DNA of 64,000 bases, from positions 124,001-188,000 of the forward strand of contig NW_024104140.1 of the NCBI RefSeq assembly GCF_003945595.2. The letters are read 5' to 3'. Origin of the DNA: Pipra filicauda. Lineage: Eukaryota; Chordata; Aves; Passeriformes; Pipridae. The notes under the pieces were generated by a model, which saw only the letters and a program-made list of their open reading frames with translations, was not told the DNA's origin and did not search any database. This document shows positions 1 through 14,700 of this stretch, piece by piece. Within the stretch, counting starts at the first letter, position 1. Each line of letters starts with the position of its first letter. Both the position numbers and the translations under genes were made by a program.

Positions 1-3000
1 GTGGTGCATGGGAGAAGCACTGTCATCTCCATCCCTTGTGCCAAGCCTTGGCCTCGAGATGTTTTGCTGGTGTCAGTGTTGGAGAGTCATGAGTCATTAC
101 TCAGAGCCTGAGTATGCATCCTGCATCACTTGAAGCTTCCCACCTGATCGAGTTGTGCCACAGGGTGTTGATGGGGTTGGCAAGATAAGAGAGGGGGCAG
201 AACTTGCTAGATGGAGCTTGATGTTCCTCTTTGGGCAAAAAAAAAGTTGCTGCTATGATTATTCACCCTTTCTGAGGCTATTAGTAGGCTGTAGGCGTAT
301 CGGGTTTCAAGAAAAGCGTTACCCATTTAAAAGTCAGATTAAAAAAAAAATCAGCAACAAACTGTGTTTCTGAATAGAAATATGAACTTCTGGAGAGCCA
401 AACACTTATTTATTATTGCTGGGAAGTCAACTGCTTCTGAGAAACCTGGCTCCTTGTCGCTTCTTGTAGTTCCAAATCTGATGCAGTTGCACGTGGGGAC
501 AGTTCAGTGGTGGGAGCTTTCACACAGATTAGTAGCACAATGGGTGCAGGAGCAGAGGGAACAGTTTGTGCGTTGCATCACAGCAGCTAAGAAAGCCATA
601 TGTGAAATATCAGCCTCCCGTCAGCCACACAGGCATACATCTCCATTCTTTCCTCTCCAAATGGCTCCCGCTTTAGGGGGCCATGAGGAATGGAACGCTG
701 TATTGGGAATGCAATCACTGATTGCAGAAGAAAAGGCAGTCCTTGGCAAAGAAGTTATCATTCAAGCGTTGTGCCTGTTCCAGAAAAGCCAGGACTTAGC
801 ATTCTTCCTGAGTAAAGGGAAAGGAAGGATGAAGTGGGGCAAACCACTGTGCATTTTAAACAGCTCTGATTCTGAGATGGAACTTTATGTTAAACACCAT
901 GATTCATCTCTATTTATTTTGTTAAGCAGTGAGCAAGCAGAAAGTCTAGCAGCTGAAATGATGTGCCTGAGAGACTCCTGGCAGGCAATCCATCAAGCAG
1001 CTATTGATCAGTGCTGCCACAGGATCCATTTTGCACAGTAAGACCTTTATTCTTTACTCTGAAAAATGCTCACTTGGATGTAAATTAACTGAAGGTGTTA
1101 TCTGACTTGCTAGGGCTGAACTGGGAACGAAGGTTTGCTCTCCTAAGAGCAGAAGTGTGGAAAGCATAGCAAGAGCCATGAGGAAAAAAACATGGGTAAG
1201 ATTCCAGGGCTTCAGGAGGTGTTCTTTCCCTCTAAAGGAGGAGAGAAGGGAAAACCAAATATTCCCCTAAGGAAGATAGCATGGTATAACTGAAAAGTCC
1301 TCCAGTGGGCTGTAGTGTCCAAACAGTGGCTTGCTGGTAATGGTGCTACTGAACAGCCCAGCCTCACTCACCTCCTCTGGTGCATAATGTGAAGGAAATT
1401 AAAGGTGAGAAAGGTACAATAAAGGTGCTGTGATACCATTTAGCCCTGCTCTACACTGCCTGCATTGCCCCAGTAGTGTGCATGTCAGTACAATGGATAA
1501 GCCAAGCTTTGCTCTCACAGAAGAGATCTAAATATGCTGCCCTTGCTACCTCCCACAAATGGTTAATTCCTCCTTAATTTTGCAGATATTTCTAAACCCA
1601 TTATAGACATCTGACTTCAATTTCCAGCCATTGGTTTCCATTTTACCTTTCTCTGCTTGATTGAACAGCCTGTCAGAATCCAGAATTTTCTCTCCTGCAG
1701 AGGTGCTTTTGCACTACAGTCATGGCCTATTTAGTTACTTCTTGGAGAGCTAAACAGATTGAGCTCTCACCTTCTCTCAGTACCAGGCACCTGGTCTGAT
1801 TCTAGCCCATTTTAGTTTCCTCAATGTCCCTGCTCATGGGCATAAAAGGACAGTGTTCTAAGACACAGTATTAAGCCTTTGGTTTCCTTCACATGGGGTG
1901 TAGAGACACAATCACACTTCTTGTCCTGCCCCTTGCCTCTCTGCAGAGACTTCACAGAGGCACTGCTCCCAACAGTTGGTGCTGACAGTCAGAACAGAAC
2001 ACAGCATTTTTTCTGGGCTCCACAGTGGTCTCTGGATTAATTTGTGCTGAGTGGGTGACCCTGAGCTTCTTCTTGCTCTCAGCTTTGAAAATATATGGGT
2101 AATATTATTTCTCCTGGCACCACGTTGAACTAATTATTCCCTGTTTTTCCCAGAGAACTCAGGTATGCAGATCTTGTTCTTGCATCATAACTGAAACCTT
2201 CTTCCAAATTCATGAAAAATGCATGGTGGTGAAACAATCAGTATGTATCAGAATACAAACATGCTTGGCTGTTTGTAAAGGCTGGATGAGAAGCACCTTG
2301 TTTAAATGTCTGGAACTTGTGCCTGCATGCTGTCAAGAGTCACTGCCTGTCCTGGAGATGGGTGTGTGTCAGGTAGATCACCCCAGGGCCTGGGTAGTCA
2401 AGCTGAGTGCAGGGCTCTGCTGCAGCTCAGGTGAGTGACAGCTCTGCAAGGTTGCCATGCAGGCAAGGAAAAGAGGGATCTTTGTGCTCCTCTTACCCCC
2501 CCATCCAGGGAGAGTTAGTGGTGCTTTCTCAGATGTAATTCTGTCTCTATTGCCCATGAATATCTTGGTCTGAGGTCCCTCCTCTGCAGTGCTACCTTAT
2601 TTCTCATCCTGATGGGATGCAAAAACCTACGATCTCTGTATGACATGGATTTTGTTTAGGTGACTTAGGGCAGTACTGTAGTCAGATGGCCTCCCCATCT
2701 CTTGGGAAGGTTTTAGTGGACCTGGAAAGAAGCTGTACATCTGAGCATGGTTCAACCTGCACTACCAATGCACTTGAAATAGCATTAAAACAACTAGGCT
2801 ATGAGGTACACATCCTATTATGTCCAGGAGTGTTAGACCACGCAGGAAATGATGTGACAGAGCAGGAAAATGAACCAATCTCTTCTAAACCACTGCCTAA
2901 ATGTACTTTCTATCGTGGATGAAATATTTTATTACAATGTTTTAGCTGCACTGATTCTGGGTGATTTCAACTCATTTGGCTTCAATGCAATTTTAGCCCA

Positions 3001-4357
3001 TCCCAAGGGTATAACTGTACTGAGCCTGTGCCTAAATGCATTTGAACCAAATCTGGTGTGAAATAAAGCCATCTTAGCAAAGCTGTGACTTTTTCCAGCC
3101 TTAATGATTCCATGATTCTTTGCCAGCTTCCAAGAGGACGTGCCTGATTTTATGGTTTTTTTTAGTTTGCTTGTTAATTTATTTTTTTTCCTTTGTGACT
3201 AATTATTTCAGGAACAAGTGTCAGGGGAGAAGGTGAATGCTTCTGTAGAGACATCTTCAATCTCAGCCATTTAAACAGCAATTAATTGTAATTTCTTCTA
3301 ATTTATTAACTTGTGCAGGCTCTGGTATCACAAAATATTAACAAGAGGCTGGACAGGGAATTCAACAGCAAGGGCAAATTACCTGTATGCACTTAGCTGA
3401 GTGTTCAGTTTGTTACATTGTAGCTATAGTACAATATGAAGACACTCTACTACGTGAACTGGTGTGACCTCATATGTTTTACTCTGTCTTTTTAGTCACA
3501 GGGGTCTGTCAGTACTTCTCTGTTGCTCTTTGGGACCATTTTTACTTCACAGCTCGTGTACTGTTTATGAAAGAAACACAGAGCAGGATGCAAACAGAGT
3601 ACTGAAAGAAGAAAACCTGTAACTGCGAGCTACTGGTGTTTTAGTTCCATCATGAATTTTTCAGGAAAGGGGTCAGAATGTTCAACAACAGCCAGATGTA
3701 CACTGGCTGCAAGAACTGGCAGCAGCTGGTAGGGTCTCATCCACCACACGCTGCTCTGCTTTGCCTCCATGGTACCACCTCATTGTCACTGCTCAGTGCT
3801 TTACTTTGCTATATGTGTTCCTGAGCTTGCTCCTTGAAACACCCCGGTGTTTGTCCTGCTACATGTGGATGCCAGCAGCCATTAGCAAGATGCCATAGGG
3901 CTGATTCTTCTATATGGCTGCCTAAAATTCAACAGGAAGGATTTTCCAAGGATCTAGCAGCAGTTCCACTGATTTCTCCAGCTGTCCAATCGGTCAGCCT
4001 GCAAAACTGGGGCAAGGAGGGTATGAGGGAGGGGAACCAACACAAGAGACGGAGCAGTTCTTAAAGACTTATGATTAAAGGTTTCACCAGCAGCGCCATT
4101 CAGTGCTCACCGTACGGAAACCTCTTGGAAGGAAGACCCTGTAACTGTTAACTGCCTTAGCCCAGACACTCTAGACAGCCCTGACAATGTCACCCCATCG
4201 GTGACAGCAACAGAAGGCAATGGGACCTGGAGGCACTGGCAGAATGGTGGCCACCTGAAGATATTGTTGGGATTAAGGAACTCTGGCTGTGGCCAATGCT
4301 GATGAGCCTCTGACTGAGAGGGGCAAATGGAGGCATGTCCTCTTGGAAGCTGGTGAA
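1..4357. other. 5' flanking intergenic DNA, no recognised gene
   Basis: I see no exon chain, RNA gene or known protein family here. The longest open frame, at 364-1041, is listed separately. Shorter open frames near 2223-3061 carry no motif I recognise. An AATAAA at 3062-3067 directly follows one of them, but nothing else suggests a transcript. The base composition is ordinary AT-rich vertebrate DNA. Confidence 0.6.
364..1041 (+). other. Unexplained 225-codon open frame, probably chance
   Basis: This is an uninterrupted frame of 225 codons plus stop, long for AT-rich intergenic DNA. I do not recognise its product. There is no signal peptide, no membrane segment, no repeated motif and no resemblance to retroviral or CR1 proteins that I can see. 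The first methionine has no strong Kozak context. It could be a chance frame, a decayed retrocopy, or an exon of an unannotated gene. I favour chance because flanking frames close quickly and no splice partner is evident. Confidence 0.15.
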
Positions 4358-4412
4358 GAATCATGGAATCATTAAGGTTGGAAAAAACCTCCAAGATAGT
4401 TGAGTTCGGGCA
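4358..4412 (-). mobile_element. CR1 LINE 3'-end fragment
   Basis: On the + strand the text reads like the reverse complement of a CR1 3' terminus. A GAATCATGGAATCATT start is followed by AAGGTTGGAAAAAACCTCCAAG, which resembles the conserved CR1 tail. Only about 55 bp can be recognised before similarity fades. It is a 5'-truncated dead copy inserted in minus orientation. Confidence 0.65.
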
Positions 4413-7400
4413 CTGCTGTGCTCTGTGTTCACCTCTGCAGCAGTCTGGTCACAGCCCTGGGATCACTGTAGCCCCTTATTCTGTCTGTCTCAGCTGCCTT
4501 GGATGTTTGCAAACAGCAGGGTGTTGCCTGTCTCTGAGCATGGGGCATAGGCAGAGTGTATGGCTGTGCAGCACGAATATCCCTTGTTTTAATCCACCCA
4601 CTGAAAGCCCTGCTTTGTGATGATAGTGAACTAAGGAGACAGAAAAGTGCGTCTCCTGGGAGATGAGAAATAGGCGAAGAAGAAGCTCCCTTTGTGGATC
4701 TGACACTCATTTGCTTGCATCAGAAACTGGCCACATATCTGTATGCTTTCACCCAGCCAGAGCGTGAATGAGAGGTGGGAATGCAGGACCCATCCTGGTC
4801 CAATGCTCACATCCTGACTTTGTATGTCCCTGCTACAACTTTACTATCCCTGCTCTGGGCATGAAGCAGGATAGGGAAAGGAAACTGTGCCAAACCGAGA
4901 GGAAAGCTCTTCTTGGGTGCAGACAGGGCCATGGGGCTGTCTCTGGCATGGGTGCCGGTGGCACCTGTGCTTGCAAGAACAGGGGCTGATGAAATGGTCA
5001 GAGCTACCCTTTGCAGGGTCAGGGAAAGGCAGGATGGCTGCTGCTGAAGGCAAAGTAAGTAGCTGTCCCAGCCCTGCCAGTACTGGCATCCTCCTTTGCC
5101 CTGCCAAGGGACACAGCTGACCTTCTCTGGCTTGGCTCCTGGCAGTGGTCTCTCAGGGTTTTGCATCCCCTGCTCCTTGGAGGCTTAGTGTACTCTCCTT
5201 GGGAGCAGGAGGAGACTTTGCAGGTGCCTGCTGTGGCATCTTACATCCCTCTCGTGACTTCAGAGGGAGCAGGACTGGGAAATAATCAACAGCTTGGAAA
5301 TGTTCTTCCCTGATGCATTAACTCTTGCAGAAGTGCTTACCTCAGTGCACTTGACCTCTGGAGACAGGGTGGGGAACCCACACAAACAGTGGCAGTCGCC
5401 TCGGGAATAACCTGTAGTTTAGTTACAGGCTTTGTTGGTTTCTCTGCATGTGATTTAAGCCTACTATTTGCAAATGTTTCTGCATCCATGTTATTATGAG
5501 GGTGGAATTACTCAGCTATTCACTAAACCATCCAGTGTTTGAGACATAGCCTTACATTTCCATTTATGACTTCTCCTTCTGAAATGAAGTCCTGATCCCT
5601 TAGACCCTGAAGCTACATGAGACTCTTTCCATCCTCAGAGGCTTTTCCTACACCCAGTTTGCACTTACCCACAGATACTGCTAGACAAGAGTGTAATTTC
5701 ACTTAATTCATGTTCACCTTTCGGGGAAGTTCAGGGGCTACCTTGGCATGCAGGCTGCACATCAACACCAGGTCTAGTTGCTACTTTACTCATTATTCAT
5801 TCTCAAATGGTGAAAGCAAGTGACTCAACCGCTAAATATTTCCTACTGAGCTTAACCGAGCAACACTTGTGAGGAGAAAAGCTCCTGTTTGCCTCCGCCT
5901 CGCTTTCAGCTGCAAAAGACCATCTGAAGAACACTGACAGCCTTCTTTATGATCTTTCCATCGCACCAACCCACTGGAGTAGTTAAATCTTCCATTTTGG
6001 TGCCAGTAGGTGGCATTGCTTACTCTCTTAAGTGCCTGAAAGCTAAGCAAAACACTCGGCCTTGCCTTTAGAGGTAGTACCCAGTTGGAAAGTCTCACGA
6101 CCTTTCCCAACACTGCCAAAGCATCCAAATCCAGTGTCTAAATTTTGGCTGGAAAACAGTGTGGTTTCTAACCCCCAGGGGAATGAAGCTGTGTGAGCAC
6201 TTCCCTGCTGGAAATACAGGGGCAGAAGAACTAGGTGGTTTTATGCTATAAAATGATAACTTTGTGAATGAGATGTCATGGTGAGGTTACCTGTAACATT
6301 ATAGAATGGCAGTCCACGATCTTGTCATTTCTACAGTGGTGTGCTAATGCAGTCTGCTCCCACTGGAGCCGTGCCAGTGGCAATTACAGCTCTGTCTTGC
6401 TCTGGGTTGCAACCATGATTGCAATCATGTTACATCACTCCATGGCACAGACTGAGAAAAAAGATGTGCCTGTGCCATCCCTCTTCCCAATGGATAGCCA
6501 TTTCCTGTCCTGGAAATATAGCACATGGGACAACATCTCTCCATCATAAAAGCACTGGAGAGATATTTTGAAGTGGATGTTGAAAGTTCCTGGCACTGCA
6601 AATGCAACTTTGCTGAGAATCAGCACCCCAGGAAAGAGAGCTTGGCAGGCTAGAGATGGCTGTGGTGCCATCACAGAGGAGCACTCTCTATGGGCTACTG
6701 GGAGAGGAGGGGCATGTGAGGAGAAAGGCAAGCAGCACAAAGGCAACTGGAAGTTTAAGTGGTGAACCCCCCTCCAATGTTGTCTTGCATCCAGGAAAAT
6801 ATACACAGATGCATCCATGACTCCAGGGTAAACCTCAGGATCTCTCATCTCTTCGTGGGCAAGGAGTGTCCTGGAGGACTCTCCCAGTGCTCAGCACCAC
6901 TGGATTAGACTTATGAGCAGAAGACATATCCCTGGTCCACTCACGAGAGAACTACTGAAGTGGATAGGATACACTAAGCAACAAGCCCAAGATCACCCTG
7001 GACACCTGTCTCTGAAGCAAGGGGCTAACCATTTTGCCACTCATCCTGGCTCAGGGAAGTGAAGGTCCAAGCACAGTTTTTATGCAGCCATTTCTGTGTC
7101 ATCACATGGCAGGTCGGGATGTGCCTGGATAACAACACAATTCCCATTGCAACCACTAATGTGGGGTGCTTTGAGCACGGGGGTGGGACCCAGCGTGATT
7201 CACCTGCTGGCAGAGGGCAGTCTCAAAAAAATGATGGGTGGCTCTCTGACAGAGAGGTCCAAGTTGGCTCTGGACCACTGCCTGGAACACTCATGGAGTG
7301 TGGAGAAAGTTTTATGAGCTGGTGACAGCCCATTGTTTTGCCCTCCATCGGGTTGGTCTGCTTCTTTATGTCAGTACAACATAGGGGCACATGCCAGCGC

Positions 7401-8759
7401 TCTAGTTCCAGCACCCAGGATGACTCTGCCTTTGCACAGCAGGTAGACCACTATTTTCTGAGTTGTGCGTGCGTTTTCCTGTGAGGCATCATGCAACTTG
7501 CCCGTGGAAAAGGTGAACAGGCCATTCCTGTCTCTACACTGATCTTCTCTTACCGTGTGCTCTCCCTGTCTTCTGATTAGGAAAGGCTTGGAGTGCACAT
7601 CTGCTCTTTCAGGACTTGGAACAGCCCTAATGGGCTTTACATGGTCTCTCCTGTGCAGCTGGGGTTCTCAATCTACACCACTGAGATGCTACTCTAGATG
7701 GAGTAGGAGTGTAGCTCATCTGGCAGGGGAACTTAAGCCATGTGGAAGACACCTCAACAGGAAGACCTTAGGACACAGACATTGATTTTAGGACCTTTCT
7801 CTCTTCACCAGCACCTGAAGGGTTGTATGTTCTACCTCTCACCTTAAACTGCCCACAAGAGGTGATAATTCTGGCCCTTGAACATCAACTGTGAAGCAAG
7901 AGCAAGGCCTGGAGAATATGTTTCCTTATCAGATGACCATTATTAAATACCTTTCAGTTTGTTTCATGGTAGTCCTTTGTTCCAGAATGAAGACTCCTGA
8001 ATGAAGAATATAATTAGCATCAGACAATGTTCACTGTGAATTAAAAGACTTTCAATTCCATTGTATATAATTTCTATGGAGCCTACTTACACTACACTTT
8101 CATGATTTATTTTTAAATTGTGACAAAGCACTGGAGTCTATTCTTCTTGGGAAGTGATGTAGGACAACCTGTGGGATGTTCTTTTGGGTGGACTCAGATT
8201 GTGTTCTTACATAGTGACTTCACCATTTTTGGTTGCAGACTCTTAAAAGAAAATTTGAGAGTGATTCAGGTTCCTAAACACATGTACCCAACAACATTTT
8301 AGACATTCCTGGGGTGTCTAAACCCTCCACCTAAAATAGGCAGATCTGGTGTGTCACCTGTGGGCCCACAGGGCTCACAGACTATTGACTGCAAGGTACA
8401 GCTTTGGTAGCTAGTCCCTTTGTTATGAAATATAAATAATTTCTTACATGTTATTCTCTGACATTGGAGGAGTTATGGGGAAATTAGCTTTTTAGACTCC
8501 TCACTTGCATTTTCTATGTAATGCCCAGACCATCTCAGAATGAACTTGTATAAGAACAGGAAAATAGAACAGGAAGGGCTTCTACAGTAGGAAATTACGG
8601 GTTAAAATAAACCAGTCAATGTAGAGCTTGTCCATTGTGACCACAAGAAATTACATACGCCCCTCTCTCACTTGTGCAATCAAGGAGCTGACAGCCAAGT
8701 AGAAGGCAGTCCATGCTTCAGCAGAGCAATTTTTTTCCTAAAAGATGCCTCTGCTTTCC

Positions 8760-8776
8760 TTTTTTTTTTTTTTTTT
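8760..8776. repeat. T17 homopolymer
   Basis: An uninterrupted run of 17 T followed by a pyrimidine-rich stretch. It has the look of a splice-acceptor tract, but no coding exon follows. I treat it as simple sequence. Confidence 0.8.
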
Positions 8777-11700
8777 CCCTTTCCTTTCTCCAGTTAAGAA
8801 ATCCCACTCCTCCACCCGTGGCCATAATGGTCTTGGCTGCAAATCCCATTGGCCAGGCTGACCTGAACAGGCCTGTTCCTTCAATTGAGAGAGTCCTTCA
8901 GAGGCAGGAGTGGCACAAAACACATGATGTCTCCTCCTCAGACTTGGCTGGGTCCCTGTTCTGCTGTTAGCAGCCATTCCTCAGCTCTGCTTCTTTTGTC
9001 TTGCAGGGCGTGTCATCACCATCATGGTATCCCCTCATTGGGACTGAAAGCAGCCTCCTTGGGTACCCATTATGGCATTGCTGTGATAGAGAAGAATGCA
9101 GTGCTCCATTCATCCCCAGGTGTGCTGTTTCCAGCAGTGTTTCAGGCTCTGTTACAGGAGCCACACTGGTGGTGTTGACTATGGCTCGGGAAGGAGGACA
9201 ATGACCACAACAAAGGAAGAAAATATGACTCCTCACTTGCTCACACTGCACATACCTGTGTGGCTTGACTTCAAAGAGTAATATATGTGAATAACACAAA
9301 AATAACTTTTTAAAAGAAAATTGCACTGTGTTATCTTTCCTGCTTCTCAGGACAAGCAAAGCTTAGGTCTTAGTACCAAAGTGGATCACCAGATCAGAAG
9401 CTCTTGGGAGACTTTGGATGCTGTCACTGACATAGATGCAGCATGGAAAAGGCAGGCCATGACGGAGAAAGTGGCCATGCAAAGCCTCTGAAGGATGACA
9501 GTGCTGGAGAGGCGTGTTTGCACTTCCCTCTAGCCCCCATGAAATCCAGAGGGAATGAGAACACATGTAAGCAAGAGTCTTTATTTGTTCCTAAGTGTCT
9601 GTAGCCACTGCAAAGACCTATCAGGAGAGGGAGAATGTGCCCAGGATATACAGCTCCTCAGGACCTCTGTTGACTCCTGAAAGCTAAATAAACCACCCAG
9701 TAACAGAAGAGGATGTAAAGTGACAAATGGTTGCAACATCACACATGTGTCCCTATGTGATTATTGGATTTGCAGCCAATGGATATTTCTTCATTAGGAG
9801 ACAGAGTAATAAGCTGGTCAAGACATGCCATATAGAATGGCCTTGGGTTGTTTTTTGGAAGGGGGGGTGGGGGTGTTTTGGCTTTTGCTTTGTTTGGGTT
9901 TTTTTTTTCAGGTCTAATCCATGAATTCCAGAGATCTTTTCTTCCATTTATAGCCTGTTAGCAAGCACCAGCATTGATCTGAGGTGTGCCAGATGCTGCT
10001 AGGCTGGAACTTGGAGGTGCTACCTGAGATCAGGGTCCTTGTTCTGGTGTTTTCACATCCTAAGCACATAGTAAAAGAGTTTTTCAACATTCATGAGATC
10101 TAGTGTTACTTGAGCACAACCCAGCTTCTTATCAAAGTTGATAACTTCATGAGCAGGTTTGAACTGGGCTTCAGAGTTTTTCTCCTCCAGTTCAGGAGTA
10201 AGTCCTTCCAAGGCCATACCAGCTTTTGGTAAGGAGTTGCCATGGCTGTGTTTGGCAAGGAGCTGTGTGCTTCTGCAGCAGCACAAGAGTGCACATTGAA
10301 TACGACTGCAATTGCTCTTCTCCTAGAAATACCAATTGGCCAAGAACCTCAGCTGTGTAGTGCTGTGGACATCAACATCTCCTGCAGAGTTTGGCAGATG
10401 AAACACCCAAGGGAGGAAACGGAGGCGTAGCAAAATGTTTAGCCACTTTTGATGGTGTTTGTGACCCCAGAGTGGGAGAGACTGTTACAAGATGTTTTGT
10501 CCATGAGAAACATTAGTTGATGTCCCCGTGTCAGGGTTCTGAGTGACCGAAGTCCTTCAGATTAAGTTTGAAATTAAGATTTGCCCTATGCTGCCCTTTC
10601 TCCTTTCAGGGGTCATGTCATACAGTCTTTTAGCACCTCTTTAGGACTGCACAAGTGTGTTTCAGTTCCTGGGGGGCAACAATTTCTTCAACATCTCACT
10701 ACAAATAAAGGCCTTGGCTCAGAGGCCACGTCTGTTCCTGCCTGTAGACCCAAAATGCCCTTGCCCAAGGCCTGCAAGGCCATTTTAGAAAAGATATGAG
10801 ACAAAATTACTCCAGATAGTTTTACAATCTCAATATTGAACATGATATCTGAACTGAAGGTAGGATTGGGAATTACTTGCTTTAGGACAGGGATTGCTTA
10901 CTTCAAGTATCTTTAAGACTTAAGTTGTGTTTTATCCACATTGTGATAAGTTGTCTATGGTCAATTTGCTTATGGTGAGAACCTGATGGGTCAAAGAGAG
11001 CTACAGGTTAAAGGTACTGATCAACCCCATTGGAATAAATTCTCCTACAGCAAGTGACCTTTCCTGAGGCAAAAACATATTAAGAAATATTTCTGAACTT
11101 CTTAGCTTGCATTTAATTTAAGTAAATAATGAAGAAAATTTAAAATAGATAGGAATAGCAATACGTTTCGTAATTTGGGTAATACTGTCTTTTTCCTAAC
11201 TGTACACTAGGGATGAATGGTAGGAGGTTATGTCCTATTGCAAAATTAACCAATTCATGCTGTTCTTTCCTGAATTTTCACAACAGTCTGGATGCTTCTG
11301 TAGCACGGTGATGGTCTTCTGTCTGGAGAGTTTTGTTCCTTCTTTCACGTTTCACTGCTCATGATACAGACTCATGGGAATATCTCACCCCCTTTGCCTT
11401 TAATTTGCTCTGTCTTGTCAGTAGCCCCCAGGAGAGTTCCTTCTTTATCTTTGTATCTAATGATAAATGCATTGGGGCTGAAAATTCCTTTTCGCTTTTT
11501 CAGTATTTCCCCTGCCCTCACCTCATGTACCAGAAATATCTTAACTCTCGTATTTGAATACCCAACCTGGAGCATATAGGAACTCCCATACTTTTCCTGC
11601 AGGCAGTTCCTCCTGTAATGGCTTGTCGTCTGCTTTTGATACTGTTCACTAATGCAGAGTTCTTCCAGTTCTTCCACCTGGATTTAGGTGCCCAGTTTAG

Positions 11701-14700
11701 AACTAAATAGGTGTCAAGAGTTCCTCTAAGAAACTTTAAAATCCCTCACCCACAGTGTGAGATGTGTCTTGACATCCAGTTTCACACAACATACAGAGGG
11801 AGCACTCTTCGACTTGGATTAGGCCCTAAAACTGTTTTGTTTTCTTGTTCACCAAATCCTGTATGTAACCAGAGAAAAACAACTGGAACTTTCATTTGGC
11901 TGAATTAGCTGAACAGCTCTCGGATGTTGTGTTTGACTTTCTGGGGGCTGAGTTGTATTCTCGAGGGACAAGGAGCAAGGGAAAAATGTAGAAAGTAACT
12001 GCCAAAAGTTGGTGGTAGGGACTTGAGTAGGTGTAGGGATAACAACAGCATCATCTTTATCCCAGAGAGTTGTCCCAGTTGGCTCTCCCAGGGTTTGCAG
12101 GGCTGAACATGTGAGTGGGAAGGGCTGTGGTGCTGGCTGTTTGCCATGGTACTCTGGGGCTTGGAGGGGCTTAAAGTGGTGAGTACTGCCCCTTATCAAG
12201 AGGAGAGGGGCAAAACATGCAAGACATGATACTTAGACACTTTTTCTGCTTATTTCTTAGCAGACCTCACTGTGTGCTGGTTCTTCAGTCAAGCAAAGTC
12301 TTACGAAGGTGATGTGTTACCAGTTTGGGTGCACAAAAACGCCTTGGTGTGCTGAGTCTGTGCTGGATCAGGACATCTCTGTGTAAGGGCTTAATGCACT
12401 TTGGAGGCCCTGCTTGAAACCCGTGACAAGGTTTCACGTGGAAGGTACTGGATAATCAAGTGATCTGCCAGCATAAGGCCCTCTGTGTTTTGTATTTTTG
12501 TATGTGGAGATAGAGGCAAACACTTGGTACAGCCGAAAGGGACAGACCCAAGATATGAATAAGAAGTCTCAGAAGGTGGTGGGGACATTCCACAGCTGTA
12601 TTCCAGAAGCAGTTTTACAATGGGGTGTTTTTCAGTCTGTGGTGTGCACATCAACCTTGCCTCAAATACCTGTCCCCAAAGCTGCACCAATCCCCAGATT
12701 CACCACAGAGGGATGATGTTTGCAGGATGTGAACAAGCATCTGCTGTGGATGCTGAGTGCCCATTTAGCAATCACTTGGCAGGGCGGGCTGCAGTGCAAG
12801 TACAGTTCATGCAGTTTCAGCTGTGTACTCTCTCCAGGGCATTGTGTCATACAGGAAAGGCCTCTAACTTTCAAAAAGGTCATGGCTGGACTCCCAAGGG
12901 ACTGACATAGCCCTTCTCTATCCTTAGGCAAGAGGTTAATTTTCCAGTGATTGTGAGTGTAGAGAGAGAAAGGATGGTGTAAGGTCTTGGAACAAAACAT
13001 TGGGCTGGGGTTTAAGCAAGTTTGAGGCTCGAGGGGAATAGGTCTGATTGTCTTGCGTTATTAGGTAGTGATTTATTGAGATGGTTTACCCGAGTGCAAG
13101 GACCCTTAAGCACAAGTTTGGCCTTATTGGGTTGAAAGACATGTTCTTAAGTTGAGAATAAAGCAGAAAAAAAGTGATCAGCAGAAGAAAAAGATTAAGA
13201 AAAGGAGTGTATTCCTGCAATGCAGACCTGTATGAGGAAGCTGATAGAAGGGGCTTGTCACATGAGAAAGATATCAAAAACCGAATTTACAATTTATGTA
13301 TTTTTATTCTCAGCAGGATTTTTAATTTTAGCGAGAAATGAAGTTTTTTACATGAAAACTCCCCTGGTTTGACCACATGTCTTGAATTTTTTAAAAGATC
13401 AGAAGTCTTTCCAGTTTGTGTAGTCATAACACACAAAGTTAATGAACTGAACCCGCTTGAATTCCTGTCAGGTAGATGGGAGCTTGTATTTGTGCTACAC
13501 AGATATTGTAAGAATTGTTTGACATAGAAGGTAACAAACGTCTGCATGAACCTGTTATATTAATTTTTTTTTTGTATGTTTGGAGTTACTGGAGCTTCAG
13601 AATCTCTGTTTCATGACACTTTTCGCAAGGATTGGTGTATATACCTCGGTACTTTGAATTTTGGGTTGGATGTTACAGGAACGCTATAAGCAACACTTAG
13701 ATGGATGGACCAAACTATACCACTCTCTGGGACACTCCAAAATTTTGCCTCCAGAACAGGTGCTTAAGGGAAGGCTGGCAGATAAACCACTCCTTGTGAC
13801 TGACGCTAGTTAGGTGGCTGACACCAGGGAATATGTGTGCCTCTAGACACACTGGATTCATCAGCTGTTTTATACACTTCACACATTCCTGGAGGCCCAG
13901 GGTCTCCTAGGGAGTTGTCCATGTAAATTTCACACGCAGTTTCAGGATGCAAGAGTCCTCTTCCTCCAAACTGTCTCCTTTCTCCTGTTCCTGGGGCAAC
14001 CCAGCCTGTAGAGGTTTTGGAAGCTTAGCTTTGCAACGCATGCTATGATCACCGGATGGCAGGTGGTGAGGTAATATATCCCTGCTGTAAAGTCTCTTGC
14101 TCTCTCTGCCAGTATCCAACCATGGTAAAAAAACTGGGGAAGGGGATTTCTCACTGAGCATCAGCGAGCTCAGCAGAAGGAGTAACTAGGCAGAGATATA
14201 CATAGTGACACTGACATAATTCAGCAGGCCCCTGGTAGGAAATTAATACTGTTCCCTGCTCAAGTCAATCAATGCTCTCAGCCCCTTTCTTCAGCAACAC
14301 CAAAATCTACCAACGTGCTGGGCTAGGAGGAATGAGTCTGTTCCCTTGTGAACCCTATGGAAATAATCAGTAATTCCTCATTGAGGAGGTACCAGACTTT
14401 GTTTTCACATATGTAAACCCTTCATTGCAGAAGAAGGGTCATCCAGCCAGAAAAAGGCCATCTAGTAAAAGGTCTTGTTTCACTGTAAGGAAACCTTCAC
14501 TGCCAGCTATTGCAAAGTTACTAGTGGCTAATTAGAGCTGATTTACTGTATCTAGAGTGTTATTCCATAAGAAAATACCTTTGCAGAGATAATGAATGCA
14601 ACAATTATACAGATGCCAAATTATGAAAAATCATTTATATTTTTCATGTATTTGCATTTTCAGATTCAGTTTCCAGGTTGTTTTTTTTTTTTTTTAATTT

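Noticed and set aside
2870..3061. An ILGDFN motif resembling the CR1 endonuclease GDFN motif
   Set aside because: The residues around it do not continue like a CR1 endonuclease and there are no other CR1 pieces nearby. A chance match is more likely.
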